A DNA stretch of 17,433 nucleotides. It comes from Acidobacteriota bacterium. GTDB taxonomy: Bacteria > Acidobacteriota > Vicinamibacteria > Vicinamibacterales > UBA2999. Each line of letters starts with the position of its first letter. Within the stretch, counting starts at the first letter, position 1. Positions 1 to 7,110 of this stretch are shown in pieces. The notes below the pieces were generated by a model. The model worked only from the letters and a program-made list of their open reading frames with translations. It was not told the DNA's origin and searched no databases. Made by a program: the position numbers and the translations under genes. The DNA lies in NCBI GenBank assembly GCA_947465645.1, contig CANIBQ010000100.1, positions 1 through 17,433 on the forward strand, given 5' to 3'.

Positions 1-141
1 CAGGCGCTCGCCGATCGCGCGGTCTCATGCGTGGTGCAGCGGGAGTTCGGGACCAGCGACCACGGCCCTGTCATCGCGACGTTCGACCTGGGACAACCCG
101 CGTCGCCTGGTCCGTCTACTCCGCCGTCAACTCTCTTCTAG
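1..141 (+). CDS. C-terminal fragment of an endonuclease/exonuclease/phosphatase-family protein
   Basis: The reading frame is open from the first base and stops at TAG 139-141, giving 46 residues of a gene that begins outside the window. The segment reading TSDHGPVIATFDL (residues 18-30) matches the C-terminal SDH-P motif of the DNase I / exonuclease III / sphingomyelinase fold, where the His is the catalytic base. After it comes a 16-residue Pro/Ser/Thr-rich tail. The motif alone does not separate exonuclease III from other family members such as secreted nucleases or phosphodiesterases, so no gene symbol is given. It converges with the YkgJ-type gene, and the palindromic element at 157-234 lies between the two 3' ends. 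Confidence 0.6.
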   Translation, partial: QALADRAVSCVVQREFGTSDHGPVIATFDLGQPASPGPSTPPSTLF

Positions 142-156
142 AGCAGTTTCTATTCG

Positions 157-234
157 TACGTAGTGGCCGGCTTTAGCCGGACCTTGTGGGCGTCGGCTTT
201 TCACGACGGTCCGGCTGAAGCGGGACACTACGTA
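157..234. repeat. 78-bp palindromic repeat element (27-bp inverted arms)
   Basis: Arms at 157-183 and 208-234 are inverted complements over 27 bases with three mismatches. The outermost sequence is TACGTAGTG. Inside the 24-base loop a further helix CGTCG (191-195) / CGACG (204-208) extends the structure. The element sits exactly between two convergent 3' ends, so its RNA hairpin could end transcription from both sides. It could equally be a small non-autonomous mobile repeat of the REP/MITE kind. A related piece occurs at 9945-9959. No transposase gene is nearby. Confidence 0.75.
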
Positions 235-249
235 CAAATGAAAAACGGT

Positions 250-1419
250 CTAGCAGGGGCTGGCCGGCGGCAATTCTTCGGCCTTCGACCATCCCTCTGC
301 GAGTTCCTCCCCGCCCGCGAGATGGTTGAGCAGGAAATCAGCATTGCGAAAGGCCTCGCGGAGCAGCTCGGCATCGAGGGACCGGCTCCTGTCGCGGCAT
401 TGCCGTGCTGCCTCGACCCTGACGAGACCGAGCGCCGCCTCGATCCCCCGGACGATCGACAGCACGCCGCGGCCCTGATAGGCGGTCCAGGACGCAAACG
501 CCTTGGCCGCAAGATACCGGTTCACCGGCGCGCTCCAGTCCGGCCACGCCGGCACCACGTATCGCGCGAACGCCTCGGCCAGCATCTGCTCGTCGGGCTC
601 CGGCGTGAATTCATCGGGAACCGCGGCGATCACGCCCGCGAAAAACGCGAGGCTCTCGTCGAGCGCCCGCTGCGGCGGCGCCTCGACGACGCCGCCTGGC
701 AGCGCGGCGATCGCGTCGAGCAACGAGCCGGTGCCGGGTGTGTAGGCGCGCAGGAGCCGTGCGTCACGCGTCAGCGTCGCGATCACGCTCTCCGGCGACA
801 TCGACGGGTCGGCGCATCGCCGCACCATGTGGCGCTCCCATGCGGAATACGCCTCGAGACCCATCAGCATGTGTGGATGCAGCAGCGGCGGCCACGCGTC
901 CGGATCGACGACGAGCCCGTCATAGGCCGCGGGCGGAAACGCGGCAGGAGATTCGACGACCTCGAGCGGCACGTCGTCGCGAAACAGCATCGACGCGGCA
1001 GTCGGACAGTAGTGCGTCAGCGAGATGAACGTGCCTCGCCGGTCGCGAACGGCAACCCGCGGGAAATGGCGGCAGGTCGACGGCAGGAGCGGCTCGCCCA
1101 GATCGCGGTGGACGACGCACAGGCCGGAGTGGCGGTGATAGAACACGCAGTCGCCGCCGGAGGTCCGGGCAATCATCGCGCCGGCATCATCCGGCAGATC
1201 CTCCTGGATGAACACCGTACCGCCAGCCGGCATCCCTGGTGCGACCAACTGTCCGGCTGCCATCGCCTGGTCGTGGCTCAGGTAAATAGGGAGCTCAACA
1301 GCCACATCCCAGTCCGACGTACAGCAGACGCCGGAATGTTCGCACTGGTAATCCGCGTGAATGCTCAGCGAAAAGATCGGACCCACCTCTGGAGGATAAC
1401 TTGCAGATTCCACCAGCAT
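250..1419 (-). CDS. YkgJ-type cysteine-cluster protein (putative metal or Fe-S binding)
   Basis: A 389-residue soluble protein. Seven cysteines in its N-terminal third follow the spacing of the YkgJ/FliB-like zinc- or iron-chelating cluster: C26 and the pair C32-C33 (CEHSGVCC), C91, C101, C116 (STCRHFPR) and C138 (HYCP). The remaining 250 residues have no domain I recognise. Members of this family are poorly characterised; some resemble flagellin lysine N-methylases, but no flagellar gene is present here. The frame stays open to 1590, but the ATG at 1419 is preferred because the upstream part would lie inside the divergent L,D-transpeptidase gene and an AAAGG motif lies just upstream of this ATG. 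Its start codon overlaps that of the transpeptidase on one CATG. The stop is TAG at 250-252. Confidence 0.8.
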   Translation of the reverse strand: MLVESASYPPEVGPIFSLSIHADYQCEHSGVCCTSDWDVAVELPIYLSHDQAMAAGQLVAPGMPAGGTVFIQEDLPDDAGAMIARTSGGDCVFYHRHSGLCVVHRDLGEPLLPSTCRHFPRVAVRDRRGTFISLTHYCPTAASMLFRDDVPLEVVESPAAFPPAAYDGLVVDPDAWPPLLHPHMLMGLEAYSAWERHMVRRCADPSMSPESVIATLTRDARLLRAYTPGTGSLLDAIAALPGGVVEAPPQRALDESLAFFAGVIAAVPDEFTPEPDEQMLAEAFARYVVPAWPDWSAPVNRYLAAKAFASWTAYQGRGVLSIVRGIEAALGLVRVEAARQCRDRSRSLDAELLREAFRNADFLLNHLAGGEELAEGWSKAEELPPASPC

Positions 1420-2401
1420 GAGACCTTTCTTGCTGCTGTGCTGTGCGCTGTTGTGGATGCCCGTCTCTGCCGTGGCGCAGGCGCCCATGGTCAACGACGT
1501 CACCGCCGGACAGGTCATGCTGGATCGCCTCGGCTTTTCGTCCGGCGAAATCGACGGCCGCCTGGGGAGCAACGTCAAAGGCGCCGTCACCGCCTTTCAG
1601 AATTCGCGGGGGCTGCCGGCGACCGGCCGGCTGGATGCGGCGACATCGCAGCGGCTCAACGAGGAGGCCGGGGGAGTACCGCCGCTCGTTACCTACGTGA
1701 TCACGGACGCGGACGTCGCCTGGCCGTTTACGCCTGACATCCCCGCCGACATGATGGAAAAGAGCAAGCTGAATGCGCTCGCGTACCGCGATGCGCTGGA
1801 AGGTCTGGCGGAGAAGTTCCACGTGAGCCCGACGCTGCTCCGCCGGCTGAATCCGCGCTCGACGTTTGAACGCGCGGGCGAACAGCTCACGGTTCCACAC
1901 GTGATGGTCGAGGACGTGGCTCCGGCAGTGGAAGCCGCCCCGGCGGGCGGGCGTGGTCGAGGGGCGGCTCCCGTCGGCACCTCGGGTCAACCGGCCGTCA
2001 CCGTCTACGTCACGAAGGCCACGAGCGCGCTGACGGTCGAAGAGGACGGCGGTCGCGTGATCTTCCACGCGCCTGTGACGAGCGGCAGCGAGCACGACCC
2101 GCTGCCAATTGGCACCTGGAAAGTGAAGGGGGTTCAGCGGAATCCCACGTTCTACTACAACCCCGATCTCTTCTGGGACGCCGACCCGGCGCATTCGAAG
2201 GCGAAGATTCCGGCAGGGCCGAACAACCCCGTCGGCGTCGCATGGATCGACCTCACGAAGGAGCATTACGGGATTCACGGAACGCCCGAACCTTCCAAGG
2301 TCGGCCACGCCGAGTCGCACGGATGCGTGCGGCTGACCAACTGGGATGTCCAGCGCGTCATGGCCTGGGCGCGCGCGGGCGCGACGGTGATCTTCAGATG
2401 A
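1418..2401 (+). CDS. L,D-transpeptidase (YkuD) with peptidoglycan-binding domain
   Basis: A 327-residue exported enzyme that would form 3-3 peptidoglycan cross-links or attach proteins to the wall. Residues 1-22 are a signal peptide ([14 protein letters not shown] followed by a small-residue cleavage site). Residues about 30-85 form a PG_binding_1 repeat ([16 protein letters not shown], then AVTAFQ). Residues about 125-160 resemble a LysM-like segment ([17 protein letters not shown]), and a Gly/Pro-rich linker follows. The YkuD domain ends in H287-G-T and S300-H-G-C303-V-R-L, which contain the catalytic Cys and its His. An in-frame stop at 1397 makes ATG 1418 the earliest Met start. The only GGAGG (1391-1395) lies 22 bases upstream, too far for normal use. 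The last codons overlap the next gene as ATGA, so the two are probably translated together. Confidence 0.9.
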   Translation: MRPFLLLCCALLWMPVSAVAQAPMVNDVTAGQVMLDRLGFSSGEIDGRLGSNVKGAVTAFQNSRGLPATGRLDAATSQRLNEEAGGVPPLVTYVITDADVAWPFTPDIPADMMEKSKLNALAYRDALEGLAEKFHVSPTLLRRLNPRSTFERAGEQLTVPHVMVEDVAPAVEAAPAGGRGRGAAPVGTSGQPAVTVYVTKATSALTVEEDGGRVIFHAPVTSGSEHDPLPIGTWKVKGVQRNPTFYYNPDLFWDADPAHSKAKIPAGPNNPVGVAWIDLTKEHYGIHGTPEPSKVGHAESHGCVRLTNWDVQRVMAWARAGATVIFR

Positions 2402-3081
2402 AGCGCTTCGAACGCCGCCGCGCAGAGCGTCTGCGCCGCAGCGCGCTCATGATCGGCCTGAGCTTCGCGCTGGGGGCGCTCGTCGATACGGCGCTCACGT
2501 GGCGCGTGCACGAGTTCGACCCGGGCGGCGAAACAGCGACCGCGGTTGAGAGGCCTGCGAGTGACACGACCCTCGATGGGGGCGAGATTTCGGGGCCCCC
2601 GCTGGTGGCAGCGACCGGTATCGTGCCTCCTGGAACCGAAATTGAGCTGCTCCGCGGCCGCCGCCTGCAGATTCCGGTCGAAGGCGTGAAGCCCTCGGCC
2701 CTCGTCGACACCTTCACCGACAGTCGCGCCTTCGGACGACCGCATGACGCGATCGACATCATGGCGCCAAAGGGTACGCCCGTTCTCGCGGTCGAGGACG
2801 GCACGGTGGCGAAGCTCTTCACGAGCGTCGCTGGCGGCATCACCGTTTACCAGTTCGACCCATCCGGGATGTTCGTCTACTACTACGCGCACCTCGACTC
2901 GTACGCGCGCGGGCTTGGCGAAGGACAGGCGATCCGCCGCGGCGACACGATCGGCTATGTCGGCAGCACGGGAAACGCTTCCGATGATGCACCACATCTG
3001 CACTTCGGGATAGACCGCCTGACAGAGGGCCGCCAGTGGTGGAAAGGCGAGCCGATCAACCCGTATCCGGTCCTGAAGTAA
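2398..3081 (+). CDS. M23-family (LytM) peptidase, membrane anchored
   Basis: A 227-residue protein. After a basic N-terminus ([13 protein letters not shown]) comes one hydrophobic segment at about residues 15-33, a signal anchor that would place the rest in the periplasm. The M23 zinc-endopeptidase domain covers about 100-225. It has H116-x3-D120 (GRPHDAIDI) and H200-L-H202-F, which supply the zinc ligands, plus H165 in YYYAHLDSY. All expected residues are present, so it is probably active and not an EnvC/NlpD-like activator. It starts at ATG 2398, overlapping the stop of the L,D-transpeptidase by four bases (ATGA). A cross-linking enzyme and a peptide-cutting enzyme made from one mRNA suggest local remodelling of peptidoglycan. 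The frame is open further upstream, but only inside the transpeptidase gene. Confidence 0.88.
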   Translation: MKRFERRRAERLRRSALMIGLSFALGALVDTALTWRVHEFDPGGETATAVERPASDTTLDGGEISGPPLVAATGIVPPGTEIELLRGRRLQIPVEGVKPSALVDTFTDSRAFGRPHDAIDIMAPKGTPVLAVEDGTVAKLFTSVAGGITVYQFDPSGMFVYYYAHLDSYARGLGEGQAIRRGDTIGYVGSTGNASDDAPHLHFGIDRLTEGRQWWKGEPINPYPVLK

Positions 3082-3093
3082 CGTGCTGACTGG

Positions 3094-3139
3094 GTGGCTA
3101 AAGCACCAGCAAGTGCATATTACCCAGATACTTAGCCAC
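3094..3139. repeat. Inverted repeat between the M23 gene and the desaturase
   Basis: GTGGCTAA (3094-3101) is the inverted complement of TTAGCCAC (3132-3139). A smaller hairpin, GCAC (3103-3106) with GTGC (3113-3116), lies inside the loop. The region is more AT-rich than its surroundings. There is no T-tract, so it is not a classic terminator. It could be an operator for the desaturase promoter that follows. Confidence 0.35.
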
Positions 3140-3151
3140 ATTACAGAAGTA

Positions 3152-3180
3152 TTACAGTTCTCGTTTCGCGTAGCTGTTAT
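3152..3180 (+). promoter_or_regulatory. Predicted sigma-70 type promoter of the desaturase
   Basis: A -35-like TTACAG (3152-3157) and a -10-like TGTTAT (3175-3180) are separated by 17 bases, inside an AT-rich stretch about 50 bases upstream of the desaturase ATG. The -35 box is part of a direct repeat: ATTACAG occurs at 3140-3146 and again at 3151-3157, 11 bases apart. That puts both copies on the same DNA face, as expected for an activator or repressor site. The prediction is by eye only. Confidence 0.4.
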
Positions 3181-3230
3181 CGTGCACACGCTCGTCAACA
3201 ACCACGACCACAACGAGGACAGTGACTGAA

Positions 3231-4124
3231 ATGGCGCAACCGACACTGATGTACGGCCGCAAGTACCAGAAGGGTATCAACGTGATCACGGCGGTCGCGA
3301 TGACCGCGTTTCACATCGGCGCGATTGCCGCGCTCTTCTACGTGGACATCGGGGCCATCGTCACGGCGATGCTGCTCTGGGTCATGGCCGGCTCCCTCGG
3401 CATTGGCATGGCCTATCACCGCCTGCTGACGCACCGCGGCTACAAGACCTACAAGTGGGTTGAATATTTCCTGACGTGGTGCGGCACGCTCGCCCTCGAG
3501 GGCGGCCCGATCTTCTGGGTGGCCACCCACCGCATTCACCATCAGAAGTCCGACCGCGAAGGCGATCCGCATACGCCGCGCGAAGGCGGCTGGTGGGCGC
3601 ACATGGGCTGGATCATGTTCGGGCAGGGACTGCACCAGGACGCCGCGGTGCTCGCGCGCTATGTCCCGGATCTCTCGCGCGACCCGGTGCACCGCTGGTT
3701 GTCCACGTGGCACTGGACGTCGAACGTCATCGTCGGCCTCCTCCTGCTGGCGTTCGGCGGCATCCCCTACGTGCTGTGGGGCATCTTCTTCCGCACGACC
3801 TGGGGCCTGCATTCGACCTGGCTGGTCAACTCGGCCACGCACCTCTGGGGCTCGCGCCGTTTCAAGACGCGCGATGACTCGACCAACAACTGGTGGGTTG
3901 CGCTGCTGACGTTCGGCGAAGGCTGGCACAACAACCATCACGCGCATCCGACGTCGGCGCGCCACGGCCTCGCCTGGTACGAGTTCGACGTGAACTGGAT
4001 CTTCATCAGCACCCTGCGGGCGCTGGGTCTCGCGTGGGACATCAAGGTCGCCAAGATTGCCGAGGATGTGCCCTACGAAGAGAACGATCGCCCGGTGATC
4101 GAAGACGAGGACGCCGTCGCGTAA
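3231..4124 (+). CDS. Acyl-CoA/acyl-lipid desaturase (delta-9 type)
   Basis: A 297-residue integral membrane di-iron enzyme that would introduce a double bond into fatty acyl chains and so adjust membrane fluidity. All three histidine boxes of the stearoyl-CoA desaturase/OLE1 type are intact: H63-x4-H68 (HRLLTH), H100-x2-H103-H104 (HRIHH) and H233-x2-H236-H237 (HNNHH). An extra H204 (NSATHLWG) is typical of the family. Hydrophobic pairs at about residues 17-58 and 160-190 give the expected four membrane passes. ATG 3231 is preferred over GTG 3222 because an AGGA at 3216-3219 lies 11 bases upstream of the ATG but only two from the GTG. The acidic C-terminal tail (EENDRPVIEDEDAVA) looks like a cytosolic end. 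The two-component pair follows 18 bases downstream. Confidence 0.92.
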   Translation: MAQPTLMYGRKYQKGINVITAVAMTAFHIGAIAALFYVDIGAIVTAMLLWVMAGSLGIGMAYHRLLTHRGYKTYKWVEYFLTWCGTLALEGGPIFWVATHRIHHQKSDREGDPHTPREGGWWAHMGWIMFGQGLHQDAAVLARYVPDLSRDPVHRWLSTWHWTSNVIVGLLLLAFGGIPYVLWGIFFRTTWGLHSTWLVNSATHLWGSRRFKTRDDSTNNWWVALLTFGEGWHNNHHAHPTSARHGLAWYEFDVNWIFISTLRALGLAWDIKVAKIAEDVPYEENDRPVIEDEDAVA

Positions 4125-4129
4125 GCCCC

Positions 4130-4135
4130 TATAAT
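4130..4135 (+). promoter_or_regulatory. -10 box (TATAAT) directly before the histidine kinase start
   Basis: A perfect TATAAT ends seven bases before the GTG at 4143. Transcription would start at about 4142-4143, so the mRNA would be essentially leaderless, which agrees with the lack of a Shine-Dalgarno sequence here. There is no good -35 at the usual distance (GAGGAC at 4107-4112). The box lies in the short gap after the desaturase stop, so kinase and regulator can be transcribed independently of the desaturase. Confidence 0.55.
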
Positions 4136-4142
4136 CGCCTTC

Positions 4143-5039
4143 GTGACACGTCGTCAGAAGGCGATTGCCTTTTTCGTCGCACTCTGCGTCCTGCTGGTGG
4201 CGGCGGCGGTGTCGCTCAACATCGGCTGGATCGTCACCAATACCGGCCGCGTCACCGCGCTCGTCCTCGGCATCATCTCCTTCGCCCTGATCATCGCGGG
4301 GCTGATCGTCTACACCGTGTTCCTCGTGCTCGAAATCAAGCGCAACGAGGATCACGACACCTTCATCAACGCGGTCACCCACGAGCTCAAGACGCCGATC
4401 GCGTCGATCAAGCTGTACCTGCAGACGCTGCAGACGCGGCCTGTGGAAGAGGATCAGCGCCGCCACTTCTACGACATCATGCTCGCCGACGCCGACCGGC
4501 TGCAGCACACCGTCGAGCAGGTGCTGAAGGCCGGCGCGGTCGGGCAGAAAGCGAAGATCGTCGCCCGCGGCACCGTCGACATGGCGGCGCTCACGCGCGA
4601 GTGTGTCGACCTCGCGATCGTGCGTCATCACCTCCGGGAGAACGCGATCGCGTTCGAAGCGCATGATGCCGGCGCCCTGGCGGTCCGCGGCGACGCCGAG
4701 GAATTGCGGATGGTGGTCACCAACCTGCTGGACAACGCGGTGAAGTACTCCACCGACGTTCCGCGCGTCGTCGTCTCGGTGGCCGCGCCGGCGCCTGACA
4801 CGATCTGGGTGCGCGTGCAGGATCGCGGCGTCGGCATTCCCCACAAGCAACTGAAGCGGATCTTCAGGCGCTTCTACCGCGTCCAGACCCGCGGCCTGAA
4901 GCAGGTGAAGGGCACTGGGCTGGGGCTGTACATCGTCAAGTCGATCGCGAAAGCGCACGGGGGCCGCGTATTCGCGCAAAGCGAGGGCGAGGGGCGCGGC
5001 GCGACCTTCACGCTGGAGCTGCCCCGCCTCGCGTCATGA
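4143..5039 (+). CDS. Membrane sensor histidine kinase
   Basis: A 298-residue kinase with two membrane helices, about residues 8-30 and 38-64. They are joined by only a few residues, so there is no periplasmic sensing domain and no HAMP. The HisKA box has the phospho-acceptor H80 (FINAVTHELKTP). The ATPase domain shows the N box (VTNLLDNAVKYS), G1 (VQDRGVGIP), the F box (FRRFYRV) and G2 (GTGLGLYIVKSIAKAHGG). This build suggests sensing inside the membrane or at its surface. It starts with GTG 4143 without a ribosome binding site, next to a TATAAT box. Its stop overlaps the response regulator ATG (ATGA, 5036-5039). The neighbouring desaturase makes membrane lipid state a plausible signal, as in the DesK/DesR logic, but that is inference: DesK belongs to another kinase subfamily. 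Confidence 0.9.
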   Translation: MTRRQKAIAFFVALCVLLVAAAVSLNIGWIVTNTGRVTALVLGIISFALIIAGLIVYTVFLVLEIKRNEDHDTFINAVTHELKTPIASIKLYLQTLQTRPVEEDQRRHFYDIMLADADRLQHTVEQVLKAGAVGQKAKIVARGTVDMAALTRECVDLAIVRHHLRENAIAFEAHDAGALAVRGDAEELRMVVTNLLDNAVKYSTDVPRVVVSVAAPAPDTIWVRVQDRGVGIPHKQLKRIFRRFYRVQTRGLKQVKGTGLGLYIVKSIAKAHGGRVFAQSEGEGRGATFTLELPRLAS

Positions 5040-5722
5040 GCCGGATCCTCATCGTCGAAGACGAGGAGCACATCGCCGAGGGCCTTCGCTACAACCTGGA
5101 GGCCGATGGCCACGAGGCGGCGATTGCCGCCGATGGCGAGCGCGCGCTCGCGTGGCTTCTCGAAGAGCGTCAGCCGTTCGACGTGGTCATCCTCGACGTG
5201 ATGCTTCCCGGCAAGGACGGCTTCACCGTGGCGACCGAGCTGCGCGCCGCGGGACAGTTCGTCCCGATCCTCATGCTCACGGCACGCGCCGGTGCCGCCG
5301 ACGTGCTGCGCGGATTCGAGGCGGGCGCCGACGATTACCTGCCGAAGCCGTTCGAGCTGTCGATCCTCGTCGCGCGCGTCCGCGGATTGCTCCGCCGGCG
5401 GCGCTGGAACGAGGGGGATGTCTTTACGTTTGCCGGCCGGACGATCGACTTCACGGCGATGGAAGTACGCGCCAACGGCAAGTCACATCAGCTCACCGTC
5501 ATGGAATGCGAGCTGCTGCGCTACCTGGTGAAGAAAGCGGGACAGCCCGTGTCTCGCCGCGCGATTCTCGAGGAAGTGTGGAACCTGCACGAGAGCACCG
5601 ACACACGCGCGATCGACAACTTCATCGTCCGGCTTCGGCGGTACATCGAAGAGAATCCCTCGTCCCCGCAGTTTCTGCAGACCGTGCGAGGGGTGGGCTA
5701 CCGGTTCATGCCCCAGCCATAA
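5036..5722 (+). CDS. OmpR/PhoB-family response regulator
   Basis: 228 residues. The receiver domain (1-120) has the acidic pair E8-D9, the phospho-acceptor D54 (VVILDVMLPGKDG), T82 (LMLTAR) and K104 (YLPKPF). The C-terminal winged helix (about 130-228) ends in the usual RGVGYRF. The gene overlaps the kinase stop by four bases, so the two are translationally coupled cognates. Targets cannot be read from sequence. The desaturase upstream is the obvious candidate, but no repeated binding site common to both promoters was found. Confidence 0.93.
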   Translation: MSRILIVEDEEHIAEGLRYNLEADGHEAAIAADGERALAWLLEERQPFDVVILDVMLPGKDGFTVATELRAAGQFVPILMLTARAGAADVLRGFEAGADDYLPKPFELSILVARVRGLLRRRRWNEGDVFTFAGRTIDFTAMEVRANGKSHQLTVMECELLRYLVKKAGQPVSRRAILEEVWNLHESTDTRAIDNFIVRLRRYIEENPSSPQFLQTVRGVGYRFMPQP

Positions 5723-5769
5723 AGTGACGCGAACAGGTGCCCGGAAGATTCAAAACTTGAGTCTGTCCT

Positions 5770-5816
5770 TCACTGGGGTCTGACCCCACAACGGGGCGTC
5801 ACTGGGGTCAGACCCC
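5770..5816. repeat. Two tandem palindromic repeats GGGGTCWGACCCC
   Basis: GGGGTCTGACCCC (5775-5787) and GGGGTCAGACCCC (5804-5816) are each perfect six-base inverted repeats around one central base. Both are preceded by TCACT, so they lie in direct orientation 29 bases apart. A third copy is at 8545-8557. As RNA each would form a GC-rich hairpin after the response regulator gene, so the pair may help end its transcript. The structure is like REP sequences, but no REP-associated transposase is in the window. Confidence 0.7.
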
Positions 5817-5831
5817 CGTAACTCTCGCGCT

Positions 5832-5855
5832 TTCCACTTCTCCACTTTTCTACTT
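5832..5855. repeat. Three tandem 8-bp repeats (TTCCACTT type) at a promoter
   Basis: TTCCACTT (5832-5839), CTCCACTT (5840-5847) and TTCTACTT (5848-5855) follow each other without a gap and end one base before the -10 box of the next gene. They fill the place where a -35 element would be. They could be binding sites for a regulator or a slippage-prone tract that changes promoter spacing. Confidence 0.5.
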
Positions 5856-5856
5856 G

Positions 5857-5862
5857 TAGAAT
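5857..5862 (+). promoter_or_regulatory. -10 box (TAGAAT) six bases before the TIGR00300 gene
   Basis: TAGAAT ends six bases before ATG 5869, which puts the expected transcription start on the A of the start codon. No Shine-Dalgarno sequence precedes this ATG; the bases between are GCTGCC. This fits a leaderless mRNA. Confidence 0.5.
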
Positions 5863-5868
5863 GCTGCC

Positions 5869-7104
5869 ATGCCTGCCAGCGACACGATCGAGGCCGAAGG
5901 CCACCTGATCGACTCGGGCCTTCTCTCCTCGATCTTCGACAAGATTATCGAGTTCAAGGCCTCGTACGAAATCCTCGACTTCCATATCGGTCGCACCAAC
6001 GACGACCCGTCCCGCATCGAGATGCGCATCACGGCACCCGATACGGCGACGCTCGACGACATCCTGCAGCAGCTCACCGGTTTCGGCGCGCACCCCATCC
6101 GGGAGCGCGACGCGCTCATGCGGCCTGCCGAGAAAGATCGCTGCGTCCCGGACGACTTCTATTCGACGACGAACCATCGGACCCACGTGCGGATGGGCGG
6201 ACGCTGGATCGAGGTCGAGAACCAGCGGATGGATGCGGTGATCGTCGCGTCGGGCGACCGCGCCGCCTGCCGCAAGCTGCGCGACGTCCGCGCGGGCGAG
6301 CCGGTCATCTGCGGCCACGACGGCATCCGCGTGACGCCGGAATTCAGGGAGCGCGATCGTCTCGGCTTTGCGTTCATGAGCAACGACGTCTCCTCCGAGC
6401 GGCGGGTGGAAGGCAGCGTCTCGCGGATCGCGGCGATGATGCGCCAGGTCAAGGAATCGGGCGGGCGCATCGCGGTGGTTGCCGGCCCGGTCGTCATCCA
6501 CACCGGGGGCGTGGAGCATTTCTCCGAGCTCATTCGCCTTGGGTTCGTCGACCTCGTCCTGGCGGGGAACGCGCTCGCCGTTCACGACGTCGAGTTTGCG
6601 CTCTCGGGGACGTCGCTCGGGATCGACCTCGCCGCCGGCGCGCCGGTCGAGCAGGGCCATCGCAATCACATGGCGGCGATCAATACGATCAATCGCGCCG
6701 GCGGGATCAAGCCTGCGGTCGAGAGCGGCGTGCTGAAGGCAGGGGTCATGTACGAGTGCGTCAAGCACGGGGTGGAGTACGTGCTCGCCGGCAGCATTCG
6801 CGACGACGGTCCGCTGCCCGACACGGTGATGGACCTCGTCGAGGCGCAGGAACTCTACGCGGCGGCGCTCTCGAAGAACGTCCAGCTCGTGCTGATGCTG
6901 TCGTCGATGCTCCACAGCATCGGCGTAGGCAACATGCTGCCGTCGTGGGTACGGGTGGTCTGCGTGGATATCAATCCCGCGGTCGTCACCAAGCTGAGCG
7001 ACCGCGGGTCACAGCAAACCGTCGGCGTCGTCACCGACGTCGGCCTGTTCCTGCACCGCCTGGCGGAACGGCTCCGAGCCGAGAGCCTAGAGCCCAAAGC
7101 CTAG
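5869..7104 (+). CDS. LOR/SDH-family protein (TIGR00300), probable ornithine cyclodeaminase
   Basis: 411 residues that I recognise as the TIGR00300 / LOR-SDH conserved family over their full length. The N-terminal domain opens EAEGHLIDSGLLSSIFDKI. A central region reads GRIAVVAGPVVIHTGG, and the C-terminal Rossmann-like part contains SSMLHSIGVGNMLPS and VVCVDINP. Family knowledge: the same module forms the C-terminal part of the cyanobacterial arginine dihydrolase AgrE/ArgZ, and stand-alone archaeal members have been reported as NAD-dependent ornithine cyclodeaminases making proline from ornithine. Here it stands alone, without an N-terminal guanidinohydrolase domain. The likely reaction is therefore ornithine to proline plus ammonia in the cytosol, inferred only from family. 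The gene ends in a 14-bp-period tandem repeat that encodes its last residues and stops six bases from the convergent MocR gene. Confidence 0.8.
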   Translation: MPASDTIEAEGHLIDSGLLSSIFDKIIEFKASYEILDFHIGRTNDDPSRIEMRITAPDTATLDDILQQLTGFGAHPIRERDALMRPAEKDRCVPDDFYSTTNHRTHVRMGGRWIEVENQRMDAVIVASGDRAACRKLRDVRAGEPVICGHDGIRVTPEFRERDRLGFAFMSNDVSSERRVEGSVSRIAAMMRQVKESGGRIAVVAGPVVIHTGGVEHFSELIRLGFVDLVLAGNALAVHDVEFALSGTSLGIDLAAGAPVEQGHRNHMAAINTINRAGGIKPAVESGVLKAGVMYECVKHGVEYVLAGSIRDDGPLPDTVMDLVEAQELYAAALSKNVQLVLMLSSMLHSIGVGNMLPSWVRVVCVDINPAVVTKLSDRGSQQTVGVVTDVGLFLHRLAERLRAESLEPKA

Positions 7105-7110
7105 AGCCCA
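7084..7110. repeat. Short tandem repeat at the end of the TIGR00300 gene
   Basis: AGCCTAGAGCCCA occurs twice (7084-7096 and 7098-7110) with a period of 14 bases. It encodes the last residues (ESLEPKA), supplies the stop codon and fills the gap to the convergent MocR stop. It may be a slippage product or part of a spacer repeat family. Confidence 0.55.

Noticed and set aside
163..1737. Long plus-strand open frame of 524 codons
   Set aside because: It runs antisense through the YkgJ-type gene, whose cysteine motifs are clear, and its translation is Arg-rich low-complexity text typical of a shadow frame in high-GC DNA.
3195..4979. Long minus-strand open frame of 594 codons
   Set aside because: It is antisense to the desaturase and kinase genes, both with intact catalytic motifs. 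Its product is rich in Arg, Asp and His without domain signatures.
4143..5722. Direct assignment of the kinase/regulator pair as DesK/DesR
   Set aside because: DesK/DesR are of the NarL type with a different kinase subfamily. Here the regulator is OmpR-like, so only a functional parallel can be suggested.
5775..5816. Repeated palindromes as a CRISPR array
   Set aside because: There are only two units, with a 16-base gap and no cas genes; a CRISPR needs longer spacers and more repeats.
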